NCBI GenBank assembly: GCA_025128135.1
Contig: JAHLYW010000044.1
Coordinates: 1 to 64,000 of the forward strand
Reading direction: 5' to 3'
DNA length: 64,000 bases
Source of the DNA: Synechococcus sp. CS-1325
GTDB taxonomy: Bacteria > Cyanobacteriota > Cyanobacteriia > PCC-6307 > Cyanobiaceae
Part shown: in pieces, positions 26,018 to 34,744 of the stretch
Layout of the letters: the number at the start of each line of letters is the position of its first letter
How positions within the stretch are numbered: position 1 is the stretch's first letter
Program-made: the position numbers and the translations under genes
Notes under the pieces: generated by a model
The model's database searches: none
Told to the model about the DNA's origin: nothing
What the model saw: only the letters and a program-made list of their open reading frames with translations

Positions 26018-26660
26018 ACTGAACGACGGCGCTCGCATCGGCGCACCTGTGATCCGTCAGCAACGCTTCGGGGAGGTGGCGCAGTTGGCGATCGTGCGCA
26101 CCGAGCAGCGCGACCGGCTGCGCAAGAACCTGGCCAGCGGCGAGATGGAGCCGATCCCCAACGGCAAGGACCGGCAGGGAAACCCCAAGGTGAAGCAGGA
26201 GATCGTCATCCACTGCGTCGCCATGCCCGGCACCTCGATGGAGGCCAAGCTCGGCGACGAGGCAGCGGTGCCGGCCGCAGGCGATCGGGTGCGGGTGATC
26301 CTCAAGGCCAAAGGTTTCGGGGACTGGATTGAGGCACGCAAGGCACACCGCAAGGGCAAGCTCAACGTCGGCGATCAGCTCACCCTGGCCACCCGCTGGG
26401 CCCAGCAGTACGACCAGGACGGCAACCCCAAGGGCAGCAAGATCGAGACCCAGGCGGAAGCCGATGCGGTGCCGCGCAACGTCACCATCGGCTTCTACGG
26501 GCCGATCAGCTTGAGCGAGGGCACGGACGTGGCCTGGATCGAGGCGGCCGAGCAGTCCTATCGCGACGATCAGGCCAGCGAGCGCCAGCAGCGCGCCATC
26601 CCCATCGGCGAGGTGGATGACTTTGGTGATGAGTTCGGCGACGACGGGGTGCCGTTCTGA
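26007..26660 (+). CDS. SSB-like phage single-strand DNA-binding protein
   Basis: A 217-residue protein with beta-rich segments (IVIHCVAMPGTSMEAKLGDE, then RVRVILKAKGFGDWIEA and VTIGFYGPISLSEGTDVAW). It ends in an acidic tail DDFGDEFGDDGVPF, the same type as the (D)DDIPF tail by which bacterial SSB recruits replication and repair proteins. The body does not match the usual bacterial SSB OB fold by eye and is longer, so it may be a phage SSB analogue. It lies in the early operon, and a phage with its own primase-helicase and RecB-like nuclease would need an SSB. The next gene starts in the overlapping TGATG. Confidence 0.6.
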   Translation: MAIELNDGARIGAPVIRQQRFGEVAQLAIVRTEQRDRLRKNLASGEMEPIPNGKDRQGNPKVKQEIVIHCVAMPGTSMEAKLGDEAAVPAAGDRVRVILKAKGFGDWIEARKAHRKGKLNVGDQLTLATRWAQQYDQDGNPKGSKIETQAEADAVPRNVTIGFYGPISLSEGTDVAWIEAAEQSYRDDQASERQQRAIPIGEVDDFGDEFGDDGVPF

Positions 26661-26896
26661 TGACCCGCAGCTCCGAACCACGCCGGCCCCAGCTGCCGCG
26701 CTTCTGCCGCAGGCAGCCGCGTCACACCCTGGTGACGATCACCAATCTCCGCTACCTGCATCGGCTGCTCTGGCTGCTGCTGCTGTTTCAGCTCACCACC
26801 GTGCTGCTGGTGCTCGCCGGGCCGGTGCCGCCCAGGCCAGTTCCAAGCCAGCCGAACAGCACCGCCACGCACGGTCCTGGTCCTCTGATGCCATGA
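26660..26896 (+). CDS. Small single-pass membrane protein
   Basis: A 78-residue protein. The N-terminus is strongly basic (RRPQLPRFCRRQPRH), followed by one hydrophobic helix of about 22 residues (LHRLLWLLLLFQLTTVLLVL) and a Pro-rich C-terminal tail. It is coupled to the SSB-like gene by an overlapping TGATG. Holins or phage exclusion proteins can look like this, but nothing is diagnostic, and a holin would normally sit with lysis genes, which are not seen. Confidence 0.5.
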   Translation: MTRSSEPRRPQLPRFCRRQPRHTLVTITNLRYLHRLLWLLLLFQLTTVLLVLAGPVPPRPVPSQPNSTATHGPGPLMP

Positions 26897-26988
26897 CGCA
26901 GGCCACACCAGGGCGGGTCTGGATGACCACCGCACAGGCCTGCGAGCTGCTGGGTGTCAGCAGTGAAAGGCAGCGGGGGGAAGCATGA
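26893..26988 (+). CDS. Very short MerR/excisionase-like N-terminal fragment
   Basis: A 31-codon frame reading RVWMTTAQACELLGVSSERQ. This is the first helix and turn of a MerR/Xis-type DNA-binding domain (x-T-T-x-Q-A-x-x-L-L-G-V-S), after which the frame ends. Its start overlaps the membrane-protein stop (ATGA) and its stop overlaps the next ATG. It could be the remnant of an excisionase or a real micro-protein. Confidence 0.35.
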   Translation: MTQATPGRVWMTTAQACELLGVSSERQRGEA

Positions 26989-27245
26989 GCTTGCGGAAAG
27001 TCAACGATGCAGCAGAGGCAGTGCCGGTGGGCGAATGGCTCGATGCCCGTGACCTCGGGATGGCGCTCAAGGTCAGCGAGAGAACGTTGTGCCGCTGGCG
27101 CAAGGCAGGCCTGTTCAAGCCTGGGGTTCATTGGCGGCGCAAATTCCCCTGCGCCAATTCACCAGTGCTCTATCACCTGGGGCGATGCAATGAGGCGATG
27201 AGCGAGGCGACGGCTCGCTCGCCCCACCTGCTTGAAACGGACTGA
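26985..27245 (+). CDS. Excisionase-like HTH protein next to the tRNA
   Basis: An 86-residue protein with EWLDARDLGMALKVSERTLC then RWRKAGLFKPGVHWRRKFP: a MerR/Xis-type winged helix-turn-helix, with a conserved-looking NSPVLYHLGRCNEAM continuation. Such proteins often sit beside a phage integrase at the attachment site, and this is the last gene before tRNA-Pro, although no integrase is present. Excision control or regulation of the early operon are both possible. Confidence 0.55.
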   Translation: MSLRKVNDAAEAVPVGEWLDARDLGMALKVSERTLCRWRKAGLFKPGVHWRRKFPCANSPVLYHLGRCNEAMSEATARSPHLLETD

Positions 27246-27365
27246 GATGGGATCGCAGGTTCCATGCCCCTTCTCTTTGCCAGGGCGGAGGGAGGGGCGC
27301 TTCTGTTCTCCAACGACGGCGGGTGAGTGGATGAAGCACTCGCTCTGCAGTGCTCCTGGGCCGTT

Positions 27366-27445
27366 CGTACATCTCTCGTACAAGGGCCCCAAACCAGCCC
27401 CATGAACGGCCAACGGAGCCTGCCATTCGTACATTTTCCGTACAT
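27366..27445 (+). repeat. Paired CGTACAT repeats next to tRNA-Pro
   Basis: Two pairs of the heptamer are present: CGTACAT 27366-27372 with CGTACAA 27377-27383, and CGTACAT 27428-27434 with CGTACAT 27439-27445. Each pair has an 11-bp step and the pairs are 62 bp apart. They lie between the excisionase-like gene and the 3' end of the tRNA, where arm-type integrase or Xis sites are expected. Confidence 0.5.
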
Positions 27446-27507
27446 TGCCCCTTTTGGGCAAAAAAAGAGGGCTTCCGGAACCTCCGAAAACCCTTGCAGT
27501 GACTGGA

Positions 27508-27581
27508 TCGGGGCGACAGGATTCGAACCTGCGACCTAGTGCTCCCAAAGCACCCGCGCTACCAAGCTGCGCCACGCCCCG
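27508..27581 (-). tRNA. tRNA-Pro (anticodon UGG)
   Basis: On the minus strand a 74-nt cloverleaf can be folded: acceptor stem CGGGGCG/CGCCCCG with discriminator A, D-loop AGCTTGGTAGC, anticodon loop CTTTGGGAG with TGG, and T-loop GGTTCGAATCC. CCA is not encoded. The 3' end faces the prophage, the usual orientation for an integration target. No second copy of the 3' half was noticed elsewhere in the window. Confidence 0.95.
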
Positions 27582-27701
27582 CCTCTTCCATCATAGGTTG
27601 CGGCTGTTTGTGGCCTTGGCCCGAAACCGCCGCCCCAACTCTGGGATCAAGCCGGCTTCAGCAGGGCGCTGGTGGCGGCAGGGTGGGGTGGAACCGGCCC
27701 G

Positions 27702-28664
27702 TCAGCAGCGAGGAGCAATTCCCCAGGCTTCCTGCAGCTCCTTCAGAGGTTGATCGGCCACGGTGAAATAGTCGATGGCCAGGAGATCCCGGGAGCATTG
27801 CCTGCCCCGCTTGAGGGCGGCCACAACCCGCTCAGGAACCCCCGGCGCCGACACACAGTTCTGCTGCCCACCGGCCACCACACTGTCGAACAAGCCGCCT
27901 TCGTACATGGCCATCACGCCGAGAAACCAGAGATTGGCTCCCGGCACTGAGCTGCTGGCGGCACCAAAGGCGGCATTCTCCACCTCACCCACCACATCCA
28001 CCTGGTAATCACCCAGCACATGCAGCCAGTCGTGATGGGCGAGTGCCGCGTTGGCGCCACCCAGTTCGCCGGGGGTGGTGAACCTGTTGGTCTGGTAATG
28101 CCGCCAGACGGCAGCACCAAGGCTCCCCGGCGGGGCTGTGGCCAGGGCACGCCAGCGAGCCGCCAGGGCCGCATCCGGCTCGAACGTGAAGGTCCAGGCC
28201 TTGGGGCCATGCAGCTCCAGCAGCTGCTCAAAGCCCGCCGTCTGGCGGTCTTCCACCCCCATCCAGAAGAGCCTGTAGAAATCACTCTGGGCCTGCGATC
28301 GGCTGTTGAACGCCACATCGCGGGCCATCACCAGGCTGCGGTCATCGACACCCAACCGTGCCGCCCAGCGTTCGATCGACCGTTCAAGCTCTGGCGGCAC
28401 TGGATTCACCAGCATCTCGGCAAGCACCAGCAACTCGACCAGCTCCCGTCGCTGCTGCGGCTGGGGAAACAGACCAGCCGCCGCCTCCACATCGATTGCT
28501 TCGAGCTGTTCGAAATCCAGGGTTTCTCCCAGCAGCTCCTGGAAGATCAGGGCGAGAAAGCGGGGCTGGAAGGCTGTGGACCAGCGATTGCCGATCCGAC
28601 AGGCACCGGCGACGGCTGCGGCCAGCAGCGGGGCCTGCTCTGCAGAGAGATGGACAAGAAACAT
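27702..28664 (-). CDS. Coq4-like protein
   Basis: A 320-residue protein. It carries HDWLH followed by 11 residues and E (HHDWLHVLGDYQVDVVGE), an exact match to the H-D-x-x-H-x11-E metal-binding motif of Coq4, the ubiquinone-synthesis protein now linked to oxidative decarboxylation of the quinone head group. Flanking features also fit Coq4: an N-terminal helical part and LGAAVWRHYQTNRFTTPGEL just before the motif. Cyanobacteria make plastoquinone rather than ubiquinone, so the substrate here is open. ATG 28664 was chosen; a GTG at 28673 is in frame. It is the first core gene beyond the tRNA. Confidence 0.75.
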   Translation of the reverse strand: MFLVHLSAEQAPLLAAAVAGACRIGNRWSTAFQPRFLALIFQELLGETLDFEQLEAIDVEAAAGLFPQPQQRRELVELLVLAEMLVNPVPPELERSIERWAARLGVDDRSLVMARDVAFNSRSQAQSDFYRLFWMGVEDRQTAGFEQLLELHGPKAWTFTFEPDAALAARWRALATAPPGSLGAAVWRHYQTNRFTTPGELGGANAALAHHDWLHVLGDYQVDVVGEVENAAFGAASSSVPGANLWFLGVMAMYEGGLFDSVVAGGQQNCVSAPGVPERVVAALKRGRQCSRDLLAIDYFTVADQPLKELQEAWGIAPRC

Positions 28665-28722
28665 CGTGACCACCCGACCCGGTGAGCAGGTGAAACCGGA
28701 GTGGAGACGGGCGGCAAAGCCG

Positions 28723-28992
28723 TCAGTGCATCAGGCCTGGCCAGGTGCCGGGATAACGCAGGGTGCGCCAGTCGCCCCTGGGGGTGCTCACTTCAATGCC
28801 GATTCCGATCGGCTGCTCCACCGCGCCCACCTGTTCCTGCCACCAGTCCAGGGCGGCCTCCCAGGCCGCATCCATCGTCTCGAAGTGGTCATCGAGCACG
28901 GGATGGGGGGAGCATTGCTGATCGACCAGTCTGTAGAGCCGATTTTTGCCGCCATTCAAAACAGACCTGACGCCAAGGGAGGAGTACGCCAT
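28723..28992 (-). CDS. Small conserved-looking cyanobacterial protein
   Basis: An 89-residue protein. It has NRLYRLVDQQCSPHPVLDDH, then AAWEAALDWW and IGIGIEVSTPRGDWRTLRYP. This is a small alpha/beta protein without a known family name. It lies 58 bp upstream of the Coq4-like gene in the same direction. No function can be assigned. Confidence 0.6.
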   Translation of the reverse strand: MAYSSLGVRSVLNGGKNRLYRLVDQQCSPHPVLDDHFETMDAAWEAALDWWQEQVGAVEQPIGIGIEVSTPRGDWRTLRYPGTWPGLMH

Positions 28993-29093
28993 GGGGGGAG
29001 CTGGTGCATCCTCCGATTCTTGGGCATGTGCCAGCTGGCGACTGTCACCTTGATTACCAAGCGTGAGCTTCGTAACCTGCCCACAGCCACTGA

Positions 29094-29495
29094 TCAGGGG
29101 CTCGAGAGCAGGGCGATGCAGTCGATCTCCACTCTGGCCCCTTTCGGCAGGCCCGCCACCTCCACGCAGGCCCTGGCCGGCGAAACTCCGGCTCCGAAGT
29201 GTTCGGCGTAGATCTGGTTCACCGCCGCAAAGTCGGCCAGGTCAACCAGGAACACCGTTGTGCGCACCACGTGCCGGGTGGTGCAGCCGGCCGCCGCCAG
29301 CACCGCTTCGAGATTGGCCAGCACCTGCCTGGTTTCCGCCTCCACATCTCCTCCCCCCACCATCAGCGCGGTGGACGGATCCAGGGCGATCTGTCCTGAG
29401 CAGAACAGCAGGTCGCCCGCCTTGACCGCCTGGTTGTAAGGGCCGACGGGAGCCGGAGCCAAAGCCGTTTGGATCGCTTCGGGCAGGGACACCAT
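29094..29495 (-). CDS. ridA: RidA family enamine/imine deaminase
   Basis: A 133-residue protein of the YjgF/YER057c/UK114 (RidA) family. It has PVGPYNQAVKAGDLLFCSGQ, a central GDVEAETRQVLANLEAVLAA helix, the VVRTTVFLVDLADFAAVN strand-helix and the C-terminal R-x-C-V-E-V-A-x-L-P-x-G-A signature; the arginine of this last motif binds the substrate carboxylate. RidA hydrolyses reactive 2-aminoacrylate and other enamines made by PLP enzymes. The ATG at 29495 lies head to head with the ABC-transporter ATPase gene. Confidence 0.92.
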   Translation of the reverse strand: MVSLPEAIQTALAPAPVGPYNQAVKAGDLLFCSGQIALDPSTALMVGGGDVEAETRQVLANLEAVLAAAGCTTRHVVRTTVFLVDLADFAAVNQIYAEHFGAGVSPARACVEVAGLPKGARVEIDCIALLSSP

Positions 29496-29514
29496 GACAG
29501 GAGAAGATGAGGCG

Positions 29515-30714
29515 ATGAGCCTAAGTGGACCGCCCACAGTCAGGAGCCGGGAACCTCTCTGGAGTGAGGCGCCACACCGGGACCAGGTCCGGCTTGAAAA
29601 CGTCTGGCACCGCTACGACGGGGCCTCCATCGCCTCAGCTGCAGGCCGTCCTGATGGCGAGGGCTGGACCCTTGAAGCCATCGATTTTGCACTTCGCCCC
29701 GGCGAACTGGTGGGATTGCTGGGCCCCTCCGGCTGCGGCAAGACCACCTTGCTGCGCCTGGTGGCGGGATTCGAGCGTCCCGCCAGCGGCAGAATTCTGA
29801 TTCAGGGCCAGGAGGTGGCCGGCCCCGACCGCTGGCTTGATCCGGAGCGGCGCGGGGTCGGCATGGTCTTTCAGGACTATGCCCTGTTTCCCCACCTCGA
29901 TGCCTGGTGCAACACCTGCTTTGGCCTGAAGCCCCATCAGGATCGCAGCCGGGCTCGCTGGCTGCTGGAACTGCTCGGGCTCAGCGGCCTGGAGCACCGC
30001 TATCCCCACGAACTCTCCGGCGGTCAGCGGCAACGGCTGGCCCTGGCCAGGGCCCTGGCGCCAGGCCCCTCCCTGTTGCTGCTCGATGAGCCGTTCTCCA
30101 ATCTTGATGTCGAGGTGCGGCTGCGGCTGCGCAGCGAGCTCCCCGCCGTGCTCAGCCGCTGCGGTGCCAGTGGCGTGATCGTGACTCACGATCCGGAGGA
30201 GGCCCTGGCGATCTGTGACCGGGTGGCGGTTCTGCAGGGGGGGCGCATCCATCAGTGCGCCAGCCCCCGGGAGTTGGTGCGTCGCCCGGCCAGCGCCTTT
30301 GTCGGGCGCTTCGTTCTGCAGGGCAATCTCGTACCGGCCTGCTGGGATGGCCAGCGTCTGCGCACGCCGCTGGGCTGGCTGCAGCCGGCCGAGCCCGTCG
30401 TGGCCATGACCTCCGGGCGGGATTCGGGCCCACTGGAGGTGTTGCTCGACCCGACGGCCCTTGAGCCGGTGGCTGACCCGGATGGCGACGCCTGGGTGAT
30501 GGGCCGGGAGTTTCTCGGCCGCGACTGGTTGATCCAGGTGCACCTAGAGCAGGCCGGCAGCCCTCCCCTGCAACTGCGACTGCGGCTGCCCCTCGATCAG
30601 GAGTTCAGCCGTGGCGAGCGTTGTCGGCTGCGGATCCGCGAGGCCCAGAAGGCCGTGCTGTTTCCCGACGGTCTGTCGGTGGTGGCTGTGGCCGAGCCTG
30701 CCAGTCAGGGCTGA
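29515..30714 (+). CDS. ABC transporter ATP-binding protein, iron(III)/anion type
   Basis: A 399-residue ATPase. Walker A is GLLGPSGCGKTT, the Q-loop is FQDYALFPHL, the signature is LSGGQRQRLALARALA, Walker B is LLLLDEPFSNLD and the H-switch is VTHDPEEAL. The C-terminal 120 residues form a TOBE-like regulatory domain. Family resemblance is to FbpC/FutC-type importers (ferric iron, also sulfate or spermidine). No permease or binding-protein gene is adjacent. The start is uncertain: ATG 29494 would overlap the divergent ridA start, so ATG 29515, preceded by a purine-rich GGAG region, was preferred. Confidence 0.85.
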   Translation: MSLSGPPTVRSREPLWSEAPHRDQVRLENVWHRYDGASIASAAGRPDGEGWTLEAIDFALRPGELVGLLGPSGCGKTTLLRLVAGFERPASGRILIQGQEVAGPDRWLDPERRGVGMVFQDYALFPHLDAWCNTCFGLKPHQDRSRARWLLELLGLSGLEHRYPHELSGGQRQRLALARALAPGPSLLLLDEPFSNLDVEVRLRLRSELPAVLSRCGASGVIVTHDPEEALAICDRVAVLQGGRIHQCASPRELVRRPASAFVGRFVLQGNLVPACWDGQRLRTPLGWLQPAEPVVAMTSGRDSGPLEVLLDPTALEPVADPDGDAWVMGREFLGRDWLIQVHLEQAGSPPLQLRLRLPLDQEFSRGERCRLRIREAQKAVLFPDGLSVVAVAEPASQG

Positions 30715-30717
30715 GCC

Positions 30718-31548
30718 TCAACCTTTCCACTGATCCTTGTGCAGGCGACGCGCCGCCAGTTGCCCGGCGTCCCCGGCCATCAGGAACAGATTCGAGCGGC
30801 GCTCCAGGCCGATGGTGCTGGGAATTGTGCACTCCCCGCGGTGCCGCTGCTCCTTCACTTCGGCCAGGCGGGCCGCCACCGCAGCCTGCTCGGCTGGCCT
30901 GACATCAGCCACCGAGGCGGCCCAGCGCAGGTTGGCCAGGGTGTACTCGTGGGCGCACCAGACCCTGGTGGCGTCGGGCAGAGCGGCGAGGCGTTGCAAC
31001 GAGCGGTGCATCTGTTCCGCCGTGCCTTCGCACAGTCGGCCGCAGCCGCCAGCGAACAGCACGTCGCCGCAGAACAGCTCGCCCTGGCCGCCGGCCACGG
31101 GCGGCAGCAGGTAGGCCAGATGGGTACGGGTGTGGCCGGGCAGCTCCAGCACCTCCACCCGACGGCCGAGCAGCTCGAGGCCATCGCCCTCCGCAACGGA
31201 ACGGGTCTGGAAGGGAATCCGCTCCTGATCGGCGCCGCTGGCCACCACCGCGGCCCCGGGCCAGCGCCGCATCAGCTCTGGCGTCCCACCGATGTGATCC
31301 TGATGGTGGTGGGTCTGGAGCACGGCCACCAGCTCCAGCTGCCGCTGCTCCAGCCAGCTCAGCACAGGCGCCGCAATGCCTGGATCGATCACCACCGCCT
31401 GGTGGCTGGAATGGAGGACGAACACGTAGTTGTCGTCGAGGATCGGCACCAGGGCGACAGCCACTGCCACATCCCCGGCGGGAGCCGCCGCCCGCTTGGC
31501 CCCGGCGCCCGGCTCTGCCGCCTGCCACTCGCCCCCTGGCTTCCTCAT
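30718..31548 (-). CDS. gloB: Hydroxyacylglutathione hydrolase (glyoxalase II)
   Basis: A 276-residue metallo-beta-lactamase-fold enzyme. The metal signature is [10 protein letters not shown] (HxHxDH), with later ligands in [31 protein letters not shown] and [10 protein letters not shown], all in glyoxalase II order. It hydrolyses S-lactoylglutathione to lactate and glutathione, the last step of methylglyoxal detoxification. It ends convergently 4 bp from the ABC ATPase gene and is divergent from hisG, 29 bp apart. ATG 31548 was chosen; an upstream TTG would extend it slightly. Confidence 0.93.
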   Translation of the reverse strand: MRKPGGEWQAAEPGAGAKRAAAPAGDVAVAVALVPILDDNYVFVLHSSHQAVVIDPGIAAPVLSWLEQRQLELVAVLQTHHHQDHIGGTPELMRRWPGAAVVASGADQERIPFQTRSVAEGDGLELLGRRVEVLELPGHTRTHLAYLLPPVAGGQGELFCGDVLFAGGCGRLCEGTAEQMHRSLQRLAALPDATRVWCAHEYTLANLRWAASVADVRPAEQAAVAARLAEVKEQRHRGECTIPSTIGLERRSNLFLMAGDAGQLAARRLHKDQWKG

Positions 31549-31577
31549 CGTTAAAGTCAAATCTGCGGTGCAGTTCC

Positions 31578-32237
31578 ATGATCACCGTCGCCCTGGCAAA
31601 AGGTGCCCTCCTCAAAGACTCGGTTCGGCGGTTTGCCGCCGCCGGCCTTGATTTCAGTGCCCTGCTCGATGACGACAATCGCCAGCTGATGGTGCCGAGC
31701 CCCTGCGGCACGGCACGGGCCCTGCTGGTTCGCAATGCCGATGTGCCGGTCTATGTGGCCTATGGCCAGGCCCAGTTCGGCATCGTCGGGGACGATGTGC
31801 TGCGGGAACACCGCCTGCCGGTGGCGCCCCTGCTGGATCTCGGCTTCGGCGGCTGTCGCATGGCGGTGGCTGTCAAGGCCAGCAGTGGCTACCGGCGTGC
31901 CGCCGACCTGCCCGCCCATTGCCGGGTGGCCAGCAAGTTCGTGCGTTGTGCCGAAGCGTTCTTCGATCAGCTCGACCTGCCGGTGGAACTCATCCACCTG
32001 ACCGGATCGGTGGAGCTGGGTCCGATCACCGGCATGTCCGAGGCGATCGTCGATCTGGTGGCCACCGGACGCACCTTGCGTGACAACGGCCTTGTGGCCA
32101 TCGAAGATCTCTTCACAAGCACGGCCCGCCTGATCGGTCACCCGATCGCCCTGCGGCTCGATCAGGGCGAACTCCAGTCCATTGTGGATCGGATCGCTGT
32201 GGCCAGTCCCCCGGCCCGCCAAGCGGTGACGGCCTGA
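31578..32237 (+). CDS. hisG: ATP phosphoribosyltransferase, short form
   Basis: A 219-residue HisG of the short type. The N-terminus is [16 protein letters not shown], then [12 protein letters not shown] and [14 protein letters not shown], and the PRPP loop is in [19 protein letters not shown]. It starts histidine synthesis by joining ATP and PRPP. The short form lacks the C-terminal regulatory domain and normally needs HisZ, which is not in this window. Its stop overlaps the start of the next gene (TGATG), so the two are co-translated. Confidence 0.95.
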   Translation: MITVALAKGALLKDSVRRFAAAGLDFSALLDDDNRQLMVPSPCGTARALLVRNADVPVYVAYGQAQFGIVGDDVLREHRLPVAPLLDLGFGGCRMAVAVKASSGYRRAADLPAHCRVASKFVRCAEAFFDQLDLPVELIHLTGSVELGPITGMSEAIVDLVATGRTLRDNGLVAIEDLFTSTARLIGHPIALRLDQGELQSIVDRIAVASPPARQAVTA

Positions 32238-34036
32238 TGGCCAACCTGGACCGTCAGCGGCTGCTGCGCCTGCTTCCCTACCTGGGCCGTGATCGCCGCC
32301 GCCTGCTGCTCACCCTGCTGCTGCTGATCCCGGTGGCCTTGGCTGCCGCCGTTCAGCCGCTCCTGGTCGGCCAGGCCATCTCCGTGTTGCGCCATGAACC
32401 CACGCTTCCCTGGCTGAGCAACCTGCCCGTGCCCCAGGCGATCCGCCTGCTGGTGCTGTTGCTGTTTGGCGCCGTTCTGCTGCGTCTGGGCCTGCAGGGA
32501 ATCCAGACCTACAGCGTGCAGGCGGTGGGTCAGCGGCTCACCGCCCGGATCCGGGACGACCTGTTCCGCCATGCCATGGATCTGTCGCTCCGCTTCCACG
32601 ACCGCACCCCGGTGGGCAAGCTGCTCACCCGGCTGACCAGTGACGTCGACGCCCTGGCCGAGGTGTTCGGCAGTGGCGCCGTCGGAGTGCTCGCCGACCT
32701 CGTCACCCTGCTGGTGATCGCGATCACCATGCTCACGATCGAGCCGAAGCTCGGGGCGCTGCTGCTGGTGATCCAGATCCCGGTGGTGCTGATCATCCTC
32801 TGGCTGCAGGGGCGCTACCGCAAGGCCAACTACCGCGTCCGGGAGGAGCTCAGTCAGCTCAACGCCGATCTGCAGGAGAACCTCCAGGGCCTTGAGGTGG
32901 TCCAGATGTTCCGGCGGGAGACCATCAACAGCCGCCGCTTCGCCCACACCACCGATGCCTATCGCCAGGCCGTGGGCGGCACGATCTTCTACGACAGTGC
33001 CATCTCCGCCTTCATCGAGTGGGTGGCCCTCAGCGCCGTGGCCCTGGTGATTGCCCTGGGGGGCTGGATGGTCACCAGTGGTTCGATGGGGCTCGGCACC
33101 CTCACCACCTTCATCCTGTTCTCCCAGCGGCTGTTCGACCCCTTGCGTCAGCTGGCGGAACGGTTCACCCAGATCCAGGGTGGACTCACCGCGGTGGAGC
33201 GGATTGGTGAACTTCTGGAGCAACCGATCGAGATCAGCAGCATGGCCGATATCCAGCGCAGCCCGGCAGCGCGGCGCTCAGCCCTGGAGCGGGCCAGTGC
33301 CGGCGAAGTGGTGTTCGAGGATGTCTCGTTTGCCTACCGGCCCGACGATCCGATCCTGACCAACCTCAGTTTTCGGATTGCCCCCGGCGAACACGTGGCC
33401 CTGGTGGGCCCCACCGGCTCCGGCAAGACCACCGTGATCCGCCTGCTCTGCAGGCTCTATGAGGCCCAGCAGGGGCGGATCCTGCTCGATGGCATCGACA
33501 TTCGTGAGTTGCCGATCGGCACCCTGCGCCAGAGGCTGGGTGTGGTGCTCCAGGACACCTTCCTGTTCAGCGGCAACGTGGCCGACAATCTCCGCCTCGA
33601 CGCCCCGATCGACGACGCCGAACTCGAGCGCCTCTGCCATGAGCTCGGTCTTGAGGCCCTGCTGCGCCGCCTTCCCGATGGTCTGGCAACGGAGCTGCGG
33701 GAGCGGGGCGGCAATCTCTCCTCCGGAGAGCGCCAGTTGCTCTCCGTTGTTCGAGTCGCGATCCGGAATCCTTCGGTGCTGATCCTCGACGAGGCCACCG
33801 CTTTCATGGACCCCTCCACCGAAGCCACCCTGCAGCGCGACCTCGACAGGCTGCTCCACGCCCGTACCGCCATTGTGATCGCCCATCGCCTCGCCACGGT
33901 CGAATCCGCCGACCGCATCCTGGTGTTGCGCAAGGGTCAGCTGATCGAGCAGGGCAGTCACCTGCAGTTGCGGGCGGCCCGGGGGCTCTACGCCCAGTTG
34001 GCCGACCTGCAGGAACGGGGACTTGTCACGCTCTGA
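32237..34036 (+). CDS. MsbA-type ABC half-transporter (exporter)
   Basis: A 599-residue protein with an N-terminal six-helix exporter domain (for example LLLTLLLLIPVALAAAVQPL, and LIVALGGW- and IAITML-type helices to about residue 330). The C-terminal ATPase has Walker A LVGPTGSGKTT, the signature LSSGERQLLSVVRVA, Walker B VLILDEATAFMD and H-loop AHRLATV. It works as a dimer, moving lipid or hydrophobic compounds out of the inner leaflet. The start overlaps the hisG stop by TGATG. No substrate clue is present. Confidence 0.92.
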   Translation: MANLDRQRLLRLLPYLGRDRRRLLLTLLLLIPVALAAAVQPLLVGQAISVLRHEPTLPWLSNLPVPQAIRLLVLLLFGAVLLRLGLQGIQTYSVQAVGQRLTARIRDDLFRHAMDLSLRFHDRTPVGKLLTRLTSDVDALAEVFGSGAVGVLADLVTLLVIAITMLTIEPKLGALLLVIQIPVVLIILWLQGRYRKANYRVREELSQLNADLQENLQGLEVVQMFRRETINSRRFAHTTDAYRQAVGGTIFYDSAISAFIEWVALSAVALVIALGGWMVTSGSMGLGTLTTFILFSQRLFDPLRQLAERFTQIQGGLTAVERIGELLEQPIEISSMADIQRSPAARRSALERASAGEVVFEDVSFAYRPDDPILTNLSFRIAPGEHVALVGPTGSGKTTVIRLLCRLYEAQQGRILLDGIDIRELPIGTLRQRLGVVLQDTFLFSGNVADNLRLDAPIDDAELERLCHELGLEALLRRLPDGLATELRERGGNLSSGERQLLSVVRVAIRNPSVLILDEATAFMDPSTEATLQRDLDRLLHARTAIVIAHRLATVESADRILVLRKGQLIEQGSHLQLRAARGLYAQLADLQERGLVTL

Positions 34037-34140
34037 ACGGCAAGGCCAGCTGATCGGCCGGTGATCTCCCCAACCCCCGACCGCCCGCCGGGCCTGGATC
34101 GGGCAGGATCAGACGATCTCCGGGCTGCCCTCCACTGGAT

Positions 34141-34629
34141 TTGGATTTCACTGCTCACCTCTCCAGCCTCTATGGCGCCGATCACCGGATCTGCCCGAGC
34201 GCCAATCCCCGCCTCCAGCTGGTGCTGAGCTTTGACAGGGAAATCGATCTGCTTGAGCTGGAGCGTCTCTGCGATGCGGTCGGCTGGAGTCGCCGGCCGC
34301 TGCGGCGGGTGCGCAAGGCGCTGGAGCACAGCCTGCTGCGGGTCGGTCTGTGGCGGCACGATCCCCGCCTCCCCAAGCTGGTGGGCTTTGCCCGCTGCAC
34401 CGGCGATGGCGTGCTGGAGGCCACCGTCTGGGACGTGGCCGTCCACCCCACCTACCAGGGGGCCGGCCTGGGTCGTCAGCTGATGGCCTATGTGCTCGAG
34501 CGGCTGCGGCGGATGGAGGTGGAGCGGGTGAGCCTGTTCGCTGATCCGGATGTGGTTGGCTTCTACGAACTGCAGGGCTGGGAGCTGGAGCCCCGCCAAC
34601 GCCGCTGCGCCTTCTGGTATTCACCCTGA
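34141..34629 (+). CDS. GNAT N-acetyltransferase
   Basis: A 162-residue protein. It has a typical acetyl-CoA site in [20 protein letters not shown] (the Q/R-x-x-G-x-G/A loop), followed by [20 protein letters not shown] and the C-terminal [11 protein letters not shown] beta-alpha element. GNAT enzymes acetylate amines of small molecules or proteins; the substrate is not predictable. No ATG is available upstream. The TTG at 34141 or the CTG six bases earlier are the likely starts. Confidence 0.85.
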   Translation: MDFTAHLSSLYGADHRICPSANPRLQLVLSFDREIDLLELERLCDAVGWSRRPLRRVRKALEHSLLRVGLWRHDPRLPKLVGFARCTGDGVLEATVWDVAVHPTYQGAGLGRQLMAYVLERLRRMEVERVSLFADPDVVGFYELQGWELEPRQRRCAFWYSP

Positions 34630-34744
34630 TCCTGGTCAGGTCAGGTCCGATTTTGTCTGGTCTGGTCCTGGTCAGATCAGCTCGGCTCAGATCGGCAGGC
34701 GGCTGGCTGAAGCGGCTCAACTGTTGCGGCTCAACTGTTGCGGC
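34630..34744 (+). repeat. Low-complexity GGTC repeats and 14-bp tandem duplication
   Basis: Between the GNAT gene and the HtrA-type gene the sequence is built from (T/C)(T/C)GGTC words. It then shows GCGGCTCAACTGTT twice in tandem (34712-34725, 34726-34739), followed by GCGGC. The second copy includes the stop codon of the leftward protease gene. It looks like recent slippage. Confidence 0.6.

Noticed and set aside
27460..27540. A frame ending in GATGFEPAT next to the tRNA
   Set aside because: This peptide is the well-known false translation of a tRNA T-arm; the region is tRNA-Pro and its flank.
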